The notes: generated by a model not told the origin, from the letters alone. A stretch of DNA of 64,000 nucleotides from Claveliimonas monacensis (GCF_014982975.1 NZ_JADCKL010000002.1:186001-250000), one strand, 5' to 3'. Shown: positions 25,992 to 34,260, counted from the first letter of the stretch. Made by a program: numbers and translations.

Positions 25992-26046
25992 CCACATCAA
26001 TCCCACGCTGACTTTTGCTCAACCGATACAGCCGGAGGGCTGGATA

Positions 26047-26165
26047 ACAAGAAAAGGCGGTATGCGCCCCGTGGAGGGGTAGCGTACCGCCTTTTCTTGT
26101 GGGGGTTTCCAAAGGGGGCAACGCCCCCATTTGGCACACGACTTTGCGAAGCAAAGTGTAGTGTG
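26047..26165. other. Three consecutive hairpins, possible transfer origin
   Basis: First a perfect 16-bp inverted repeat (26047-26062 with 26085-26100) enclosing a CCCC/GGGG stem. Next GGGGGC-AAC-GCCCCC (26114-26128). Last a compound stem CACAC...GTGTG (26135-26165) around ACTTTGC-GAA-GCAAAGT. Arrays like this occur at transfer origins upstream of mobilisation genes in Firmicutes elements, and a relaxase fragment lies downstream on the same strand. Identification as oriT is inference. Confidence 0.45.
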
Positions 26166-26699
26166 TTATACGCTCTGTCGGCGTTGCCGTGAAAATGCCG
26201 TTGCCGCCGGGGAGGGCAAGGGCATTTGAAGCGGCAGGAAAACAGTGCTGTGCTTGTGTGGCGTGGAGCCGCAAGCGCAGGTCTGTTTTCGACAGCAGAC
26301 AGGGCGTATATGAACGCCCCGTTCTTCGTCCTACGCTCTGACTTGTGGACAAAGTGTCCCGAAGTTGTGGCCACACTCTCGGAAAAATAGCAGGACAGCG
26401 GGCAACCGTCAAGACTGAAATGAACGGGTTTACACCCGGCCTTGACCGCCGCCCGCCGTTCCGCTGAATGGATGGACAAGGCGGCCAATCCCTCAAAGTG
26501 CTTGGCCGCACTCTTTCCAATTTTGAAGTGCTTCTTTTCTCGAAATTGAAATGGGCGGGAAGCCATTTTAGGGCTTTCCCGCCTTGATTACCCTTTAGCA
26601 AAGACGGGCGGGGCTGTCAACGGCGGCGCACTTGTGCGCCGTTCATCTTGACCGTTGACTGGCTCGGCTGGCTTTGCTATTTCACGAATAATAAAAGAA
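26166..26699. other. Left arm of the element without a convincing gene
   Basis: About 530 bases. Long minus-strand frames exist here (for example a 189-codon frame starting MASRPFQFREK), but their composition is odd (many Arg, Pro, His), and they run through the hairpins, so I do not call them. A further dyad GGCGCAC-TT-GTGCGCC lies near 26623-26640. Confidence 0.4.
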
Positions 26700-27317
26700 T
26701 TACATCTTAATTTTTTTACAAACTACGCAGAGCCAGCCTTTTTTATTTTTGTGTATTTTTATGTCTGTAAAACCAGCGTCCTCTAAAGATTTTTTAACTT
26801 GTTCAGAATTGTATATTTTCATTCCTTGTATCATTTTAGTCCACTTTTCTTCTTTGGGATTTTCTCCATTTGACTCGTTGCAAATCATAAAAGTTCCAGT
26901 ATTTTTTAAAACTCTATATATTTGCTTAAAAGCGCCACTAATATCAGGCCAAAAATATATTGTTTCAAATGCAGTAATCACATCAAAAGTTTCATTTCCA
27001 AACGGAAGTTCCATTACATTACCTTGTAAGATTTTGCAACGCTTATTTGATATTTCTGCTTTGTTGATTTTTTGAGATTTTTCCACACTGATTTCTGAGT
27101 AATCAATACCCGTCACTTTGCCGTGAGGACTTTTTTCTAACAGTTTTTTAACATTGGCACCACCGCCACACCCAATATCCAGACATATATTATTCTCAGC
27201 AATTTCTATATGTGTAAAGCCCCATTCAGCCATAGATGAATGTCCTGAATTCATCATATTAACCATAATTTTCCCGCCAATTCCTTTTGGCTTGCAAGTA
27301 TTTTGAAAAAAAGACAT
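26700..27317 (-). CDS. Class I SAM-dependent methyltransferase (element cargo)
   Basis: A 205-aa methyltransferase of the Methyltransf_11 type. Motif I is ICLDIGCGGGANVKKLLEKS, motif II is KVTGIDYSE, and motif IV is FDVITAFETIYFW. Substrate not predictable. ATG 27317 lies eight bases after GGAG. The gene is clearly more AT-rich than the chromosome and than the recombinase beside it, so it probably came to the element from elsewhere. It points against the recombinase. Confidence 0.85.
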   Translation of the reverse strand: MSFFQNTCKPKGIGGKIMVNMMNSGHSSMAEWGFTHIEIAENNICLDIGCGGGANVKKLLEKSPHGKVTGIDYSEISVEKSQKINKAEISNKRCKILQGNVMELPFGNETFDVITAFETIYFWPDISGAFKQIYRVLKNTGTFMICNESNGENPKEEKWTKMIQGMKIYNSEQVKKSLEDAGFTDIKIHKNKKGWLCVVCKKIKM

Positions 27318-27423
27318 ACACAATGCTCCTTTCGGCGTTAGTTGTAGCTAATTTAGATTATATCTCACTTCCTTTTTGGCGGCAATATGAAAATTTCATT
27401 TTCGGTTTCTGCACTTTTTATGC

Positions 27424-27696
27424 TTACTTTCTTGTCTGCTCCATCATCTTCTTCGCCAGCTTTTGAAACAGGTCGGCGGCTTCCTCGTCCATCGGCGCAA
27501 GCTGTCCGATCTGTCCGGCAACCATCGCCGTTACATCGTCAATGGAAAGCGGTTTTTGTTTCTGCTCCGCCAGTGCGTCCCGCATGGCTTGGAACATAGC
27601 GGCGGTCACAGCTTCCCCCGGCTGTTCCCCGTTGTCAATATCTTTCTTAATGACTTGGAGCGTGGGGAAAGTGCCAGCAAGACAGGCCGGAAGCAT
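27424..27696 (-). CDS. Unrecognised ORF in the element, possibly truncated
   Basis: A 90-codon frame: MLPACLAGTFPTLQVIKKDI, then an Ala/Gln/Asp-rich helical region ending KKMMEQTRK. It reads like real protein (charged, amphipathic) but has only a weak GTGGGG ribosome site, and its 5' end abuts the relaxase fragment on the other strand. It could be the C-terminal part of a larger element protein. No function assigned. Confidence 0.4.
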   Translation of the reverse strand: MLPACLAGTFPTLQVIKKDIDNGEQPGEAVTAAMFQAMRDALAEQKQKPLSIDDVTAMVAGQIGQLAPMDEEAADLFQKLAKKMMEQTRK

Positions 27697-27699
27697 ATC

Positions 27700-28080
27700 C
27701 CCACCCGGCTTTTCAAACAGGCGGTTTCCCTCTCCAAACAGGCCAGAGCCATTGAAGCCGCCCTTGACGGCATTAACCCGCTGAACGCCGGAAAGAAAAA
27801 AGAGGAAGCCCTCTCCATGCTGAAAAAGTGGTTTCCGCAGATGGAGAATTTCTCCGGGCAGTTGAAAAAGTACAAGGTCACAATCAATGACCTGTTGGCG
27901 GAGAATGAGAAGCTGGAAGCAAGGGCAAAGGCCAGTGAAAAAGGCAAGATGAAAGATACGATGGAACGGGCAAAGCTGAAAAGCGAACTGGACAATTTAC
28001 AGCGGCTGGTTGACCGTATCCCGCCGGAAGTGCTGGCGGAACTGAAACGGCAGCGACGGCACACGGTAAAGGAAAGGTGA
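27700..28080 (+). pseudogene. 3' fragment of a mobilisation relaxase
   Basis: About 126 codons in frame to a stop at 28080. The stretch AALDGINPLNAGKKKEEALS followed by LLAENEKLEARAKASEKGKM and PPEVLAEL is the coiled-coil C-terminal end of Mob-type relaxases of small clostridial mobilisable elements. The catalytic N-terminal two thirds are missing, replaced upstream by the methyltransferase and an unknown ORF. Confidence 0.6.
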
Positions 28081-28152
28081 TAGATATAAGCAGAAATTTT
28101 CGCCGCCCCTGTGCGGCATTGTACCTTGAAAACTGAATATGGAGGACACTGG

Positions 28153-28347
28153 ATGGCAAAAAGCGAAAGCGTTATTTTTACACCCCGGACAGGGCAGGTC
28201 ATACAAACAGAGAACGACACGCAGTATTTTGTATGTGGGAACAACCGTATAAAAATCTCCGAACACTTCGCCGCAGGCGGGAAGCCCCTCGGTGATCTGA
28301 TTGTAGATGTGGTGCGGCATACCGCAGAAAAAGCCGCTTCAACCTGA
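28153..28347 (+). CDS. TnpW-like small element protein
   Basis: A 64-aa protein beginning MAKSESVIFTPRTGQVIQTE, with a C-terminal block IKISEHFAAGGKPLGDLIVD. ATG 28153 follows GGAGG by seven bases. Its size, its position directly before the large serine recombinase and the K/R-x-S-x-H-F pattern suggest the TnpW family of Tn4451-like elements. Role unknown. Confidence 0.5.
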   Translation: MAKSESVIFTPRTGQVIQTENDTQYFVCGNNRIKISEHFAAGGKPLGDLIVDVVRHTAEKAAST

Positions 28348-28447
28348 TAGCCCATCATTGATAACACGCCCACGCTTATGATATAATTGCCATAGAGCAA
28401 AAGTATTGTAAGCGTGGGTTGTTTCTTTAGAAGGAGGATTTTTAACG

Positions 28448-30070
28448 GTGAAACAACCTTACAATACTACGATTTACAACACGGCGCTTTATATGAGATT
28501 GAGCCGGGACGATGAACTGCAAGGAGAAAGCGGGAGTATTCAGACACAACGCATGATGCTCCGGCAATATGCCGCCGAGCATGGCCTGAATGTCATAGAT
28601 GAATATATCGACGATGGATGGTCTGGAACGAACTTTGACAGGCCGGATTTTCAGAGAATGATTGATGACATTGAGGACGGGAAAATCAACTGCGTTGTTA
28701 CAAAGGATTTATCCCGCTTAGGCAGAAACTACATTCTGACCGGCCAGTACACGGAAATCTACTTTCCCAGCAGAGGCGTCCGCTATATTGCTGTCAATGA
28801 CAATGTGGACACCATCAACGGAGAGAATGAGCTTGCCCCATTCCTCAACATTCTGAATGAAATGCACGCCCGCCAGACCAGCAAAAAGGTAAAAGCGGCC
28901 ATGCGGACACGGTTTGCAAATGGCGCACACTATGGAGCCTATGCCCCGCTGGGCTATGTCAAAGACCCGGATAAGAAAGGTCATCTTTTGGTTGACCCGG
29001 AAACAAGGTGGATTATCGAAAAGATTTTTGACCTTGCCGTTCATGGCCGGGGAGCCGCCAGCATTACACGGATTTTGGTCGAAGAAAAAGTACCTACTCC
29101 CGGCTGGCTGAATTTCCAGAGATACGGCACTTTCGCAAATATCTATGCCGGAGCGCCGGAGGAAAAAGCCTATGCGTGGACGATAGCGCAGGTAAAAAGT
29201 ATTCTGAAAGAGGAAACCTATATCGGACACAGCGTCCACAATAAGCAGACCAACATTTCATTCAAAAACAAGAAGAAAGTACGCAAGCCAAAAGAGGAAT
29301 GGTATCGTGTGGAGAACACCCACGAAGCGATTATTTCCGAAGATGTGTTCCGTCAAGTACAGGAGCAGATTTGCAACAGGCGCAGACGGCAGAAGAACGG
29401 CACAACGCAGATATTTTGCGGGCTGGTAAAATGTGCGGACTGCGGTTGGTCGCTGGCCTATGGTGTGAACAGTCAGAACAAAAATCCCTATGCCCACTAC
29501 CATTGTAGCAAGTACGGGCAAGGATTGCACCAGTGTTCCATGCACTATATCCGTTATGATGTGCTTTACGCCTATGTCCTTTCCCGTCTGCAATACTGGT
29601 CTGTGCTGGCACAGCAGGACGGGGACAAACTTCTGAAACGGCTACTTAACGCCAGCGACAAGGAACGCAATACTGCAAGGAAGCGGCAGACAGCCGAACT
29701 GAAAAAGGCGGAAAAACGCAAAGCAGAAGTAGACACCCTGTTTGCAAAAATGTATGAGGACTGGTCTGCCGGACGCATTACAGAATACAATTTCAATATG
29801 CTGTCCGAAAAGTATCAGGGCGAACAGCGAGAATTGGACGCAAAAATTGAACGGCTTCACGAAGCGATGGAGGCCGCCGCCCAGACAGCGGTTGACGCTG
29901 AAAAGTGGATAGGTCTGATGAAACAGTATGTCAATCCCACAGAATTGACGGCTGAACTTCTGAATACGCTGATTGAAAAAATCCTTATCCATGAAGCGGT
30001 CAAAAGTGAGGACGGAAGCCGGGAACAGGAGGTAGAAATCTTCTACCGCTTTATCGGCAAAATCGAATGA
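28448..30070 (+). CDS. Large serine recombinase (DUF4368 type)
   Basis: A 540-aa site-specific recombinase that would catalyse excision and integration of this element. The resolvase domain has the nucleophile Ser19 in ALYMRLSRDD and the family blocks DDGWSGTNFDRPDFQRM and TKDLSRLGRNY. It is followed by the recombinase domain, a zinc ribbon (CADCGW ... HCSKYGQGLHQC), a long coiled coil and a DUF4368-like end. GTG 28448 lies after AAGGAGG. It is placed at the right end of the element, transcribed outward, as in Tn4451/Tn5397-like elements. Confidence 0.95.
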   Translation: MKQPYNTTIYNTALYMRLSRDDELQGESGSIQTQRMMLRQYAAEHGLNVIDEYIDDGWSGTNFDRPDFQRMIDDIEDGKINCVVTKDLSRLGRNYILTGQYTEIYFPSRGVRYIAVNDNVDTINGENELAPFLNILNEMHARQTSKKVKAAMRTRFANGAHYGAYAPLGYVKDPDKKGHLLVDPETRWIIEKIFDLAVHGRGAASITRILVEEKVPTPGWLNFQRYGTFANIYAGAPEEKAYAWTIAQVKSILKEETYIGHSVHNKQTNISFKNKKKVRKPKEEWYRVENTHEAIISEDVFRQVQEQICNRRRRQKNGTTQIFCGLVKCADCGWSLAYGVNSQNKNPYAHYHCSKYGQGLHQCSMHYIRYDVLYAYVLSRLQYWSVLAQQDGDKLLKRLLNASDKERNTARKRQTAELKKAEKRKAEVDTLFAKMYEDWSAGRITEYNFNMLSEKYQGEQRELDAKIERLHEAMEAAAQTAVDAEKWIGLMKQYVNPTELTAELLNTLIEKILIHEAVKSEDGSREQEVEIFYRFIGKIE

Positions 30071-30092
30071 CACATCTTGAGATACCCAACAA

Positions 30093-30112
30093 TATCTTTA
30101 ACTAAGGGAAAC
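30093..30112. repeat. Right terminal inverted repeat of the element
   Basis: Reverse complement reads GTTTCCCTTAGTTAAAGATA. One mismatch from the left end. It overlaps the first codon of the resumed XRE frame by two bases. Confidence 0.85.
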
Positions 30113-30617
30113 TGGAAACGGATACCCGGAGATGGAGAAAATGATCACCCTCTCCCGGATATTGAAGGTCTCCCTGGACTATCTGGTCTCAGACCAGTCA
30201 GACAGCCAGGAGCAGGCAGGCCCTGCTTCCGAGAGCCCGTCACCGGCCTCTCCCGCTCCCGCCCCCGCGGCAGTGTCCACAGGCAAGATCATGATCCGCA
30301 GCCACGACGGCAAACAGCTGGTCAACTGCTATAAGGTGATGTCCATGCGCGTATCCAGCCACCCGGACGCGCCTCATTTTGCCCTCTTCGGAGTGGACAG
30401 CTCCTCCTTCTGGGGCGAGAACAGGACCATGCTCGGCTGGTATGCCCACGAGGCGGATGTCCAGAAGGAGACCGCGGCTATCTCACAGGCCATGCTGGAT
30501 GGAAAAACGTCCTATGAGCTGCAGTATGCCGCCAAAGTAAAGGAAAGTTTTCTGCGGGTCAGCCTCGTCAGAGAGGAGGACACCGCACCAGAGAAAGGAA
30601 GGGACACAGACATATGA
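30111..30617 (+). pseudogene. XRE regulator, 3' half
   Basis: Continuation of the split regulator: TGNGYPEMEKMITLSRILKV (end of the HTH domain), a Ser/Pro/Ala-rich linker and a C-terminal domain of about 110 residues (KIMIRSHDGKQLVNCYKVMS...) that may be a ligand or partner domain. An internal ATG at 30132 exists, but without a good ribosome site. The stop overlaps the next start as ATGA. Confidence 0.85.
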
Positions 30618-30886
30618 TCATCAAGCTTTGCATTGACAGCGCCCCTGCGCAGCCCCTGGAAGAGGGCATGCAGGTTGTAGAGGCGCCGGATAAGATTTCC
30701 AAAAAAAACGGCAAAGCTCACCGGGGAGGCGCTTCGGGAAATGCTTTTTGACGTGGAGTGGCACTGCAGCGACACAGGCCTGGCCGCAGACGGGTTTCAG
30801 GTCCTGCTGCCTTCCCCGACGAGGAAACCCGGACATTTTATGGGAAATCCCTGCGCAAGATGGGGATACCCTTTATTTCAGAATAA
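30614..30886 (+). pseudogene. Hypothetical gene broken by two frameshifts
   Basis: Starts MIIKLCIDSAPAQPLEEGMQ and is coupled to the XRE gene. After a run of eight A (about 30697-30705) the sensible frame shifts to TAKLTGEALREMLFDVEWHC. Near 30805-30815 it shifts again to PDEETRTFYGKSLRKMGIPF, with a stop at 30886. Each segment looks like good protein. The A8 run could be slippery, but one slip would not repair both breaks. Confidence 0.6.
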
Positions 30887-30912
30887 ATTTTCAGATTAAA
30901 GGAGGAACCACT

Positions 30913-31365
30913 ATGCTGGAAATCGGAACAAAGGCACCGGCATTTTCTCTGCCGGACCAGAACGGAGACATGCACACACTGGAGGAATACAGGGGAAAGA
31001 AGGTCATCCTCTATTTTTATCCCAAAGACAACACTCCCGGCTGCACCAAACAGGCCTGCGGCTTCGGGGACCTCTATCCCCAGTTTGCCGAGAAGGGCGC
31101 TGTCGTCCTTGGCGTCAGCAAGGACAGCGTGGCCTCCCACAAGAAATTTGAGGAAAAGTACGGCCTTCCCTTCACCCTGCTCTCCGATCCGGAGCTCACC
31201 TGCATCCAGGCCTACGATGTGTGGAAGGAGAAAAATATGTACGGGAAAAAGACCATGGGCGTGGTGCGCACCACCTACCTGATCGATGAGGAGGGCACCA
31301 TTGTCAAAGCCTTCGGGAAGGTGAAGGCAGCCGACAACCCGGCCCAGATGCTGGCAGAGCTGTAG
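30913..31365 (+). CDS. bcp: Thioredoxin-dependent thiol peroxidase (Bcp-type peroxiredoxin)
   Basis: A 150-aa peroxiredoxin that reduces peroxides with electrons from thioredoxin. The peroxidatic Cys is in FYPKDNTPGCTKQACGF, followed five residues later by the second Cys typical of the Bcp/PrxQ group. The Arg in GVVRTTYLID is the other conserved active-site residue. GGAGG lies seven bases before ATG 30913. It stands directly after the decayed gene and before a small membrane protein. Confidence 0.94.
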   Translation: MLEIGTKAPAFSLPDQNGDMHTLEEYRGKKVILYFYPKDNTPGCTKQACGFGDLYPQFAEKGAVVLGVSKDSVASHKKFEEKYGLPFTLLSDPELTCIQAYDVWKEKNMYGKKTMGVVRTTYLIDEEGTIVKAFGKVKAADNPAQMLAEL

Positions 31366-31396
31366 TCTGCCCCGGCCCGGAAAGGAGGGCAGAAGG

Positions 31397-31738
31397 ATGA
31401 AAAAATACAGGAAAGAGCTTGTACTTGCTCTGATACAGGCTGTCATGTTTTATCTGTTTCCCCTGACCGCCGGCCCCACTGATATGATGGGACTGGTGGT
31501 CGTCCTGCTGTTCTCCACTTTTCTCCTCTCTCTTCTTCTGGGCGCTCTGTCCCGGGCCCCTTTCAAATATGCCTATCCGCTCCTCGTATGCGCCCTGTTC
31601 CTTCCCACAGTTCCCATCCACTACAATGCCACCGCCCTTCCACATGTCCTCTGGTATCTGGCGGACGGATACCTGGGGCTTGGAGTGGGGTGTCTCTTCA
31701 GGGCTGTCATTTATACTATCAGTATGAAAAATCATTGA
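31397..31738 (+). CDS. Small integral membrane protein, 113 aa
   Basis: Four predicted membrane helices (LALIQAVMFYLFPL; MMGLVVVLLFSTFLLSLLLG; YAYPLLVCALFLPTVPI; VLWYLADGYLGLGVGCLF). ATG 31397 follows AAAGGAGGGCAG. No family recognised. Its stop codon overlaps the -35 box of the tetR promoter, so it ends exactly where the next unit begins. Confidence 0.7.
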   Translation: MKKYRKELVLALIQAVMFYLFPLTAGPTDMMGLVVVLLFSTFLLSLLLGALSRAPFKYAYPLLVCALFLPTVPIHYNATALPHVLWYLADGYLGLGVGCLFRAVIYTISMKNH

Positions 31739-31789
31739 CACCTTACGCTCTGCCCGCTATACTATATACATACCAAACGAATGTATGTA
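31735..31789 (+). promoter_or_regulatory. tetR promoter and operator
   Basis: TTGACA (31735-31740), 17 bases, TATACT (31758-31763): near-consensus sigma-A. Just after it lies the palindrome TACATAC-N9-GTATGTA (31767-31789). The core ATACC-AAACGAA-TGTATGT recurs reversed in the promoter of the ABC genes at 32480. Confidence 0.8.
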
Positions 31790-31799
31790 GGAGGATGCC

Positions 31800-32441
31800 A
31801 TGGCGAGAAACAAGTACCCGGAAGTCACTGTAGAGAAGATACTGGATGTATCACAGCGGCTCTTTCTGGAAAAAGGATATGACCATACGACGATCCAGGA
31901 CATTGTAGACGAGCTGGGGGGTTTAAGCAAGGGTGCCATCTACCACCACTTCAAGTCAAAGGAAGATATCCTGAATGCCCTGGGAGACAGGCTCTTTTTC
32001 AAAAATAATCCCTTTGAGGAGGTAAAGAAGCGGACGGATCTGAATGGCCTGGAAAAGATGAAGCTGGCCATCCTGCTGAACCAGTCCAACGAAGAGCAGG
32101 CCAGCTTTTCCGCCCATGCTGTCCCACTCCTTAAAAATCCCCGGATCCTGGCAGGGATGCTGGAGACAAACCGCCGCACCTTATGCCCCCGCTGGCTGGA
32201 ACTCATCGAGGAAGGCTGCCGTGACGGTTCCATCCAGACAGACTATCCCAAGGAGCTGTCCGAGCTAATGGTCCTTCTGGATGTCTGGCTGATCCCATCC
32301 GTCTTTCCCGGCAGTGCCGAGGAGATATTCCGCAGGTACCAGTGCAGCTGTGAAGTGCTTGCCAGGATGGGGCTTCCCATCTATGATAAAAAGGCGGCTG
32401 ACCTGATCAAAAATCACCCTGCTCTGCAGCAGGACGTATAA
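31800..32441 (+). CDS. TetR family repressor
   Basis: A 213-aa regulator. The N-terminal helix-turn-helix (TTIQDIVDELGGLSKGAIYHHFKSKEDIL) is typical TetR, and the ligand domain is helical. ATG 31800 is five bases after TAGGAGG. The identical operator core at its own promoter and at that of the ABC exporter 100 bases downstream suggests that it represses both and responds to an exported compound (inference). Confidence 0.92.
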   Translation: MARNKYPEVTVEKILDVSQRLFLEKGYDHTTIQDIVDELGGLSKGAIYHHFKSKEDILNALGDRLFFKNNPFEEVKKRTDLNGLEKMKLAILLNQSNEEQASFSAHAVPLLKNPRILAGMLETNRRTLCPRWLELIEEGCRDGSIQTDYPKELSELMVLLDVWLIPSVFPGSAEEIFRRYQCSCEVLARMGLPIYDKKAADLIKNHPALQQDV

Positions 32442-32443
32442 GA

Positions 32444-32466
32444 TTGCCTTTCATAGGCAATTTTAT
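32444..32466 (+). terminator. Weak terminator after tetR
   Basis: TTGCC-TTTCATA-GGCAA followed by TTTTAT. A short 5-bp stem, so leaky at best. Confidence 0.5.
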
Positions 32467-32473
32467 ATTAAAC

Positions 32474-32502
32474 TTATACATACCTTCGTTCGGTATTAAA
32501 AT
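32474..32502 (+). promoter_or_regulatory. Promoter of the ABC exporter with operator in the spacer
   Basis: TTATAC (32474-32479), 17 bases, TAAAAT (32497-32502). The whole spacer is the inverted repeat ATACC-TTCGTTC-GGTAT. Read backwards it gives ATACC-GAACGAA-GGTATGT, nearly the tetR operator. A repressor bound here would block polymerase directly. Confidence 0.65.
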
Positions 32503-32547
32503 TTGAACATGGAAATACAAAACACAACTCAAAGAAGGAGGTCCTCC

Positions 32548-33507
32548 ATGGAAAAAACAGATGTATCGATTTTCGTATCCTCACTGAAAAAGAGCTATAA
32601 AGACAAAGAGATTCTGAAAGATGTCACCTTTTCAGTTCCCACAGGGACCATCTACGCTCTCCTTGGCTCCAATGGCGCCGGAAAAACCACTACAATCCGC
32701 ATATTGACCACTCAGATCCGCCCCGATGGAGGGACTGCCCATATCCAGGGATTTGATGTAGCAAAAGAGCCAGAGAAGGTCCACCGGGTCATCAGTCTGA
32801 CCGGACAGTTCTCCGCCCTGGACGAGAGCCTGACTGGAATGGAGAACCTTCTCATCATGGGTCGTCTGCACCACCTGTCAGCCCCCGAAAAATCAGCGGT
32901 CCGGCTTCTGGAATATTTTGATCTCTCCGCCTCCTCATCCAGAAGAGTCTCCAGCTGGTCGGGAGGAATGAAGCGTAAGCTGGACATCGCTATGAGTCTT
33001 GTAGGCAGTCCCAGTGTCCTTTTCTTAGATGAGCCCACCACCGGCCTGGATCCCCAGAGTCGCCTGGCTATGTGGCAGATTGTCCGCAGACTCCGGGACG
33101 GCGGCATGACTGTCCTCCTCACCACCCAGTACCTGGAGGAGGCGGAGCAGCTGGCTGACCAGATCGGCATCTTGCACAGAGGAAGGATCCTGGCACAGGG
33201 AACCCCCTCCCAGCTGAAATCTCTCCTGCCCCAAGGAGCCGTGCGTTTTACCTTCCGTGACCAGGAGGATCTGCGATGTGCGGCCTTTCTTCTTGGAAAA
33301 TGGCAGACCAGCTCCCATCCGGCGGAATGCGCTCTGACCGTATTTACAGACGGAAGGGCAGATACTCTGAGAGAACTCTTTCGCCATCTTCGGGAGGGAC
33401 ACATTTCTGTCCGGAAATTCTCAGAGCTTTCCCCCTCACTGGAAGATGTATTTTTAACCATGATCAAGGAGGAAAAATCGTATGGAAAAAACAAAGCGAA
33501 ACTATAG
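32548..33507 (+). CDS. ABC-2 type exporter ATPase (DrrA-like)
   Basis: ATP-binding subunit of a drug-type exporter, 319 aa. Walker A GSNGAGKTT, signature WSGGMKRKLD, Walker B VLFLDEPTTGLDP, and a C-terminal extension of about 80 residues as in DrrA. ATG 32548 follows AAGGAGG by six bases; the frame opens earlier at 32503, but without a ribosome site. It overlaps the permease by 26 bases. Confidence 0.93.
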   Translation: MEKTDVSIFVSSLKKSYKDKEILKDVTFSVPTGTIYALLGSNGAGKTTTIRILTTQIRPDGGTAHIQGFDVAKEPEKVHRVISLTGQFSALDESLTGMENLLIMGRLHHLSAPEKSAVRLLEYFDLSASSSRRVSSWSGGMKRKLDIAMSLVGSPSVLFLDEPTTGLDPQSRLAMWQIVRRLRDGGMTVLLTTQYLEEAEQLADQIGILHRGRILAQGTPSQLKSLLPQGAVRFTFRDQEDLRCAAFLLGKWQTSSHPAECALTVFTDGRADTLRELFRHLREGHISVRKFSELSPSLEDVFLTMIKEEKSYGKNKAKL

Positions 33508-34255
33508 GGACACCCTCACTATCGCCTGGCGCTGTCTGCTCCTGTCCTGCAGAAACCCGGAAACTTTTCTCACCAGCATCCTACTCCCCGCTCTCATGAT
33601 GCTGCTCTTTGTCTCTCTCTTCGGCAGCCTGATCCATGTAGGCGGCACATCCTACACAGCCTACATCGTCCCCGGCGTTCTCATCCAGTGTGCGGCTCAG
33701 GGGTCCTCCACCACTGCCATCATGATAAACCAGGATATCACCAGTGGGATCATGAGCAGATTTGCCACCCTTCCCATCCGCCGGAGAACTCTCCTATCCG
33801 GCCATGTACTGGAGGCGTACGGACGGAGCCTTGTGACATCTGCTGTCGTCCTCCTCATCGCACTGCTAATGGGCTTTCGCCCTGCCCTCAGCCTGCCGGG
33901 CCTGGGGATTTCATTCCTCCTTTTGTCAGGCATGATCCTGGCGCTGTCCTGGCTTTCTGCCACTGTGGGCATTCTGTCAAAAAGCGCCCAGGGCGCCAGT
34001 TCTCTCTCCTCTCTGGCCATCATCCTGCCCTATCTGAGTTCCGGTTTTGTCCCTGCCGAACATCTGCCGCCCCTGCTGCGGACCTTTGCCCGGTATCAGC
34101 CCATGACCCCTGTCATCGACTCCATGAGAGCCGCCCTGGCAGGTGCCCCTACAGATGCCGGTACTCTCGCTGCCGCCTTGATCTGGTGCGCTTTTCTCAC
34201 CGTCGTCTTTTACCCGGTCTCTGTGTTAGCTATGCAAAAAAGACTGAGCAGGTAA
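33482..34255 (+). CDS. ABC-2 type exporter permease (DrrB-like)
   Basis: A 257-aa membrane subunit with six helices. The stretch GVLIQCAAQGSSTTAIMINQ and the loop SRFATLPIRRRTLLSGHVL are the typical ABC-2 permease signature. Coupled to the ATPase gene and closed by a strong terminator. Substrate unknown; control by the TetR protein is likely. Confidence 0.9.
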   Translation: MEKTKRNYRDTLTIAWRCLLLSCRNPETFLTSILLPALMMLLFVSLFGSLIHVGGTSYTAYIVPGVLIQCAAQGSSTTAIMINQDITSGIMSRFATLPIRRRTLLSGHVLEAYGRSLVTSAVVLLIALLMGFRPALSLPGLGISFLLLSGMILALSWLSATVGILSKSAQGASSLSSLAIILPYLSSGFVPAEHLPPLLRTFARYQPMTPVIDSMRAALAGAPTDAGTLAAALIWCAFLTVVFYPVSVLAMQKRLSR

Positions 34256-34260
34256 AAAGA

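Larger units (their letters stand above)
25972..30110. mobile_element. 4.1-kb element with large serine recombinase
   Basis: A segment interrupting the XRE gene. Its ends are inverted repeats of 20 bases with one mismatch. Inside are oriT-like hairpins, an AT-rich methyltransferase gene, an unrecognised ORF, the 3' part of a relaxase gene, a TnpW-like gene and a large serine recombinase at the right end. A GG dinucleotide (25968-25969 left, 30107-30108 right) would serve as the crossover and gives an in-frame repair. The relaxase is incomplete, so it is now at best excisable or integrable, not self-mobilising (inference). Confidence 0.85.

Noticed and set aside
25975-26601. Minus-strand frames of 189-208 codons in the left arm of the mobile element
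   Set aside because: They run through strong hairpins, have unusual composition (many Arg, Pro, His) and no convincing ribosome site or family. More likely non-coding transfer-origin DNA.
27463-27699. Plus-strand extension of the relaxase fragment towards the 5' side
   Set aside because: This part has no relaxase similarity and runs antisense to the 90-codon minus-strand ORF; the family match starts near 27700.
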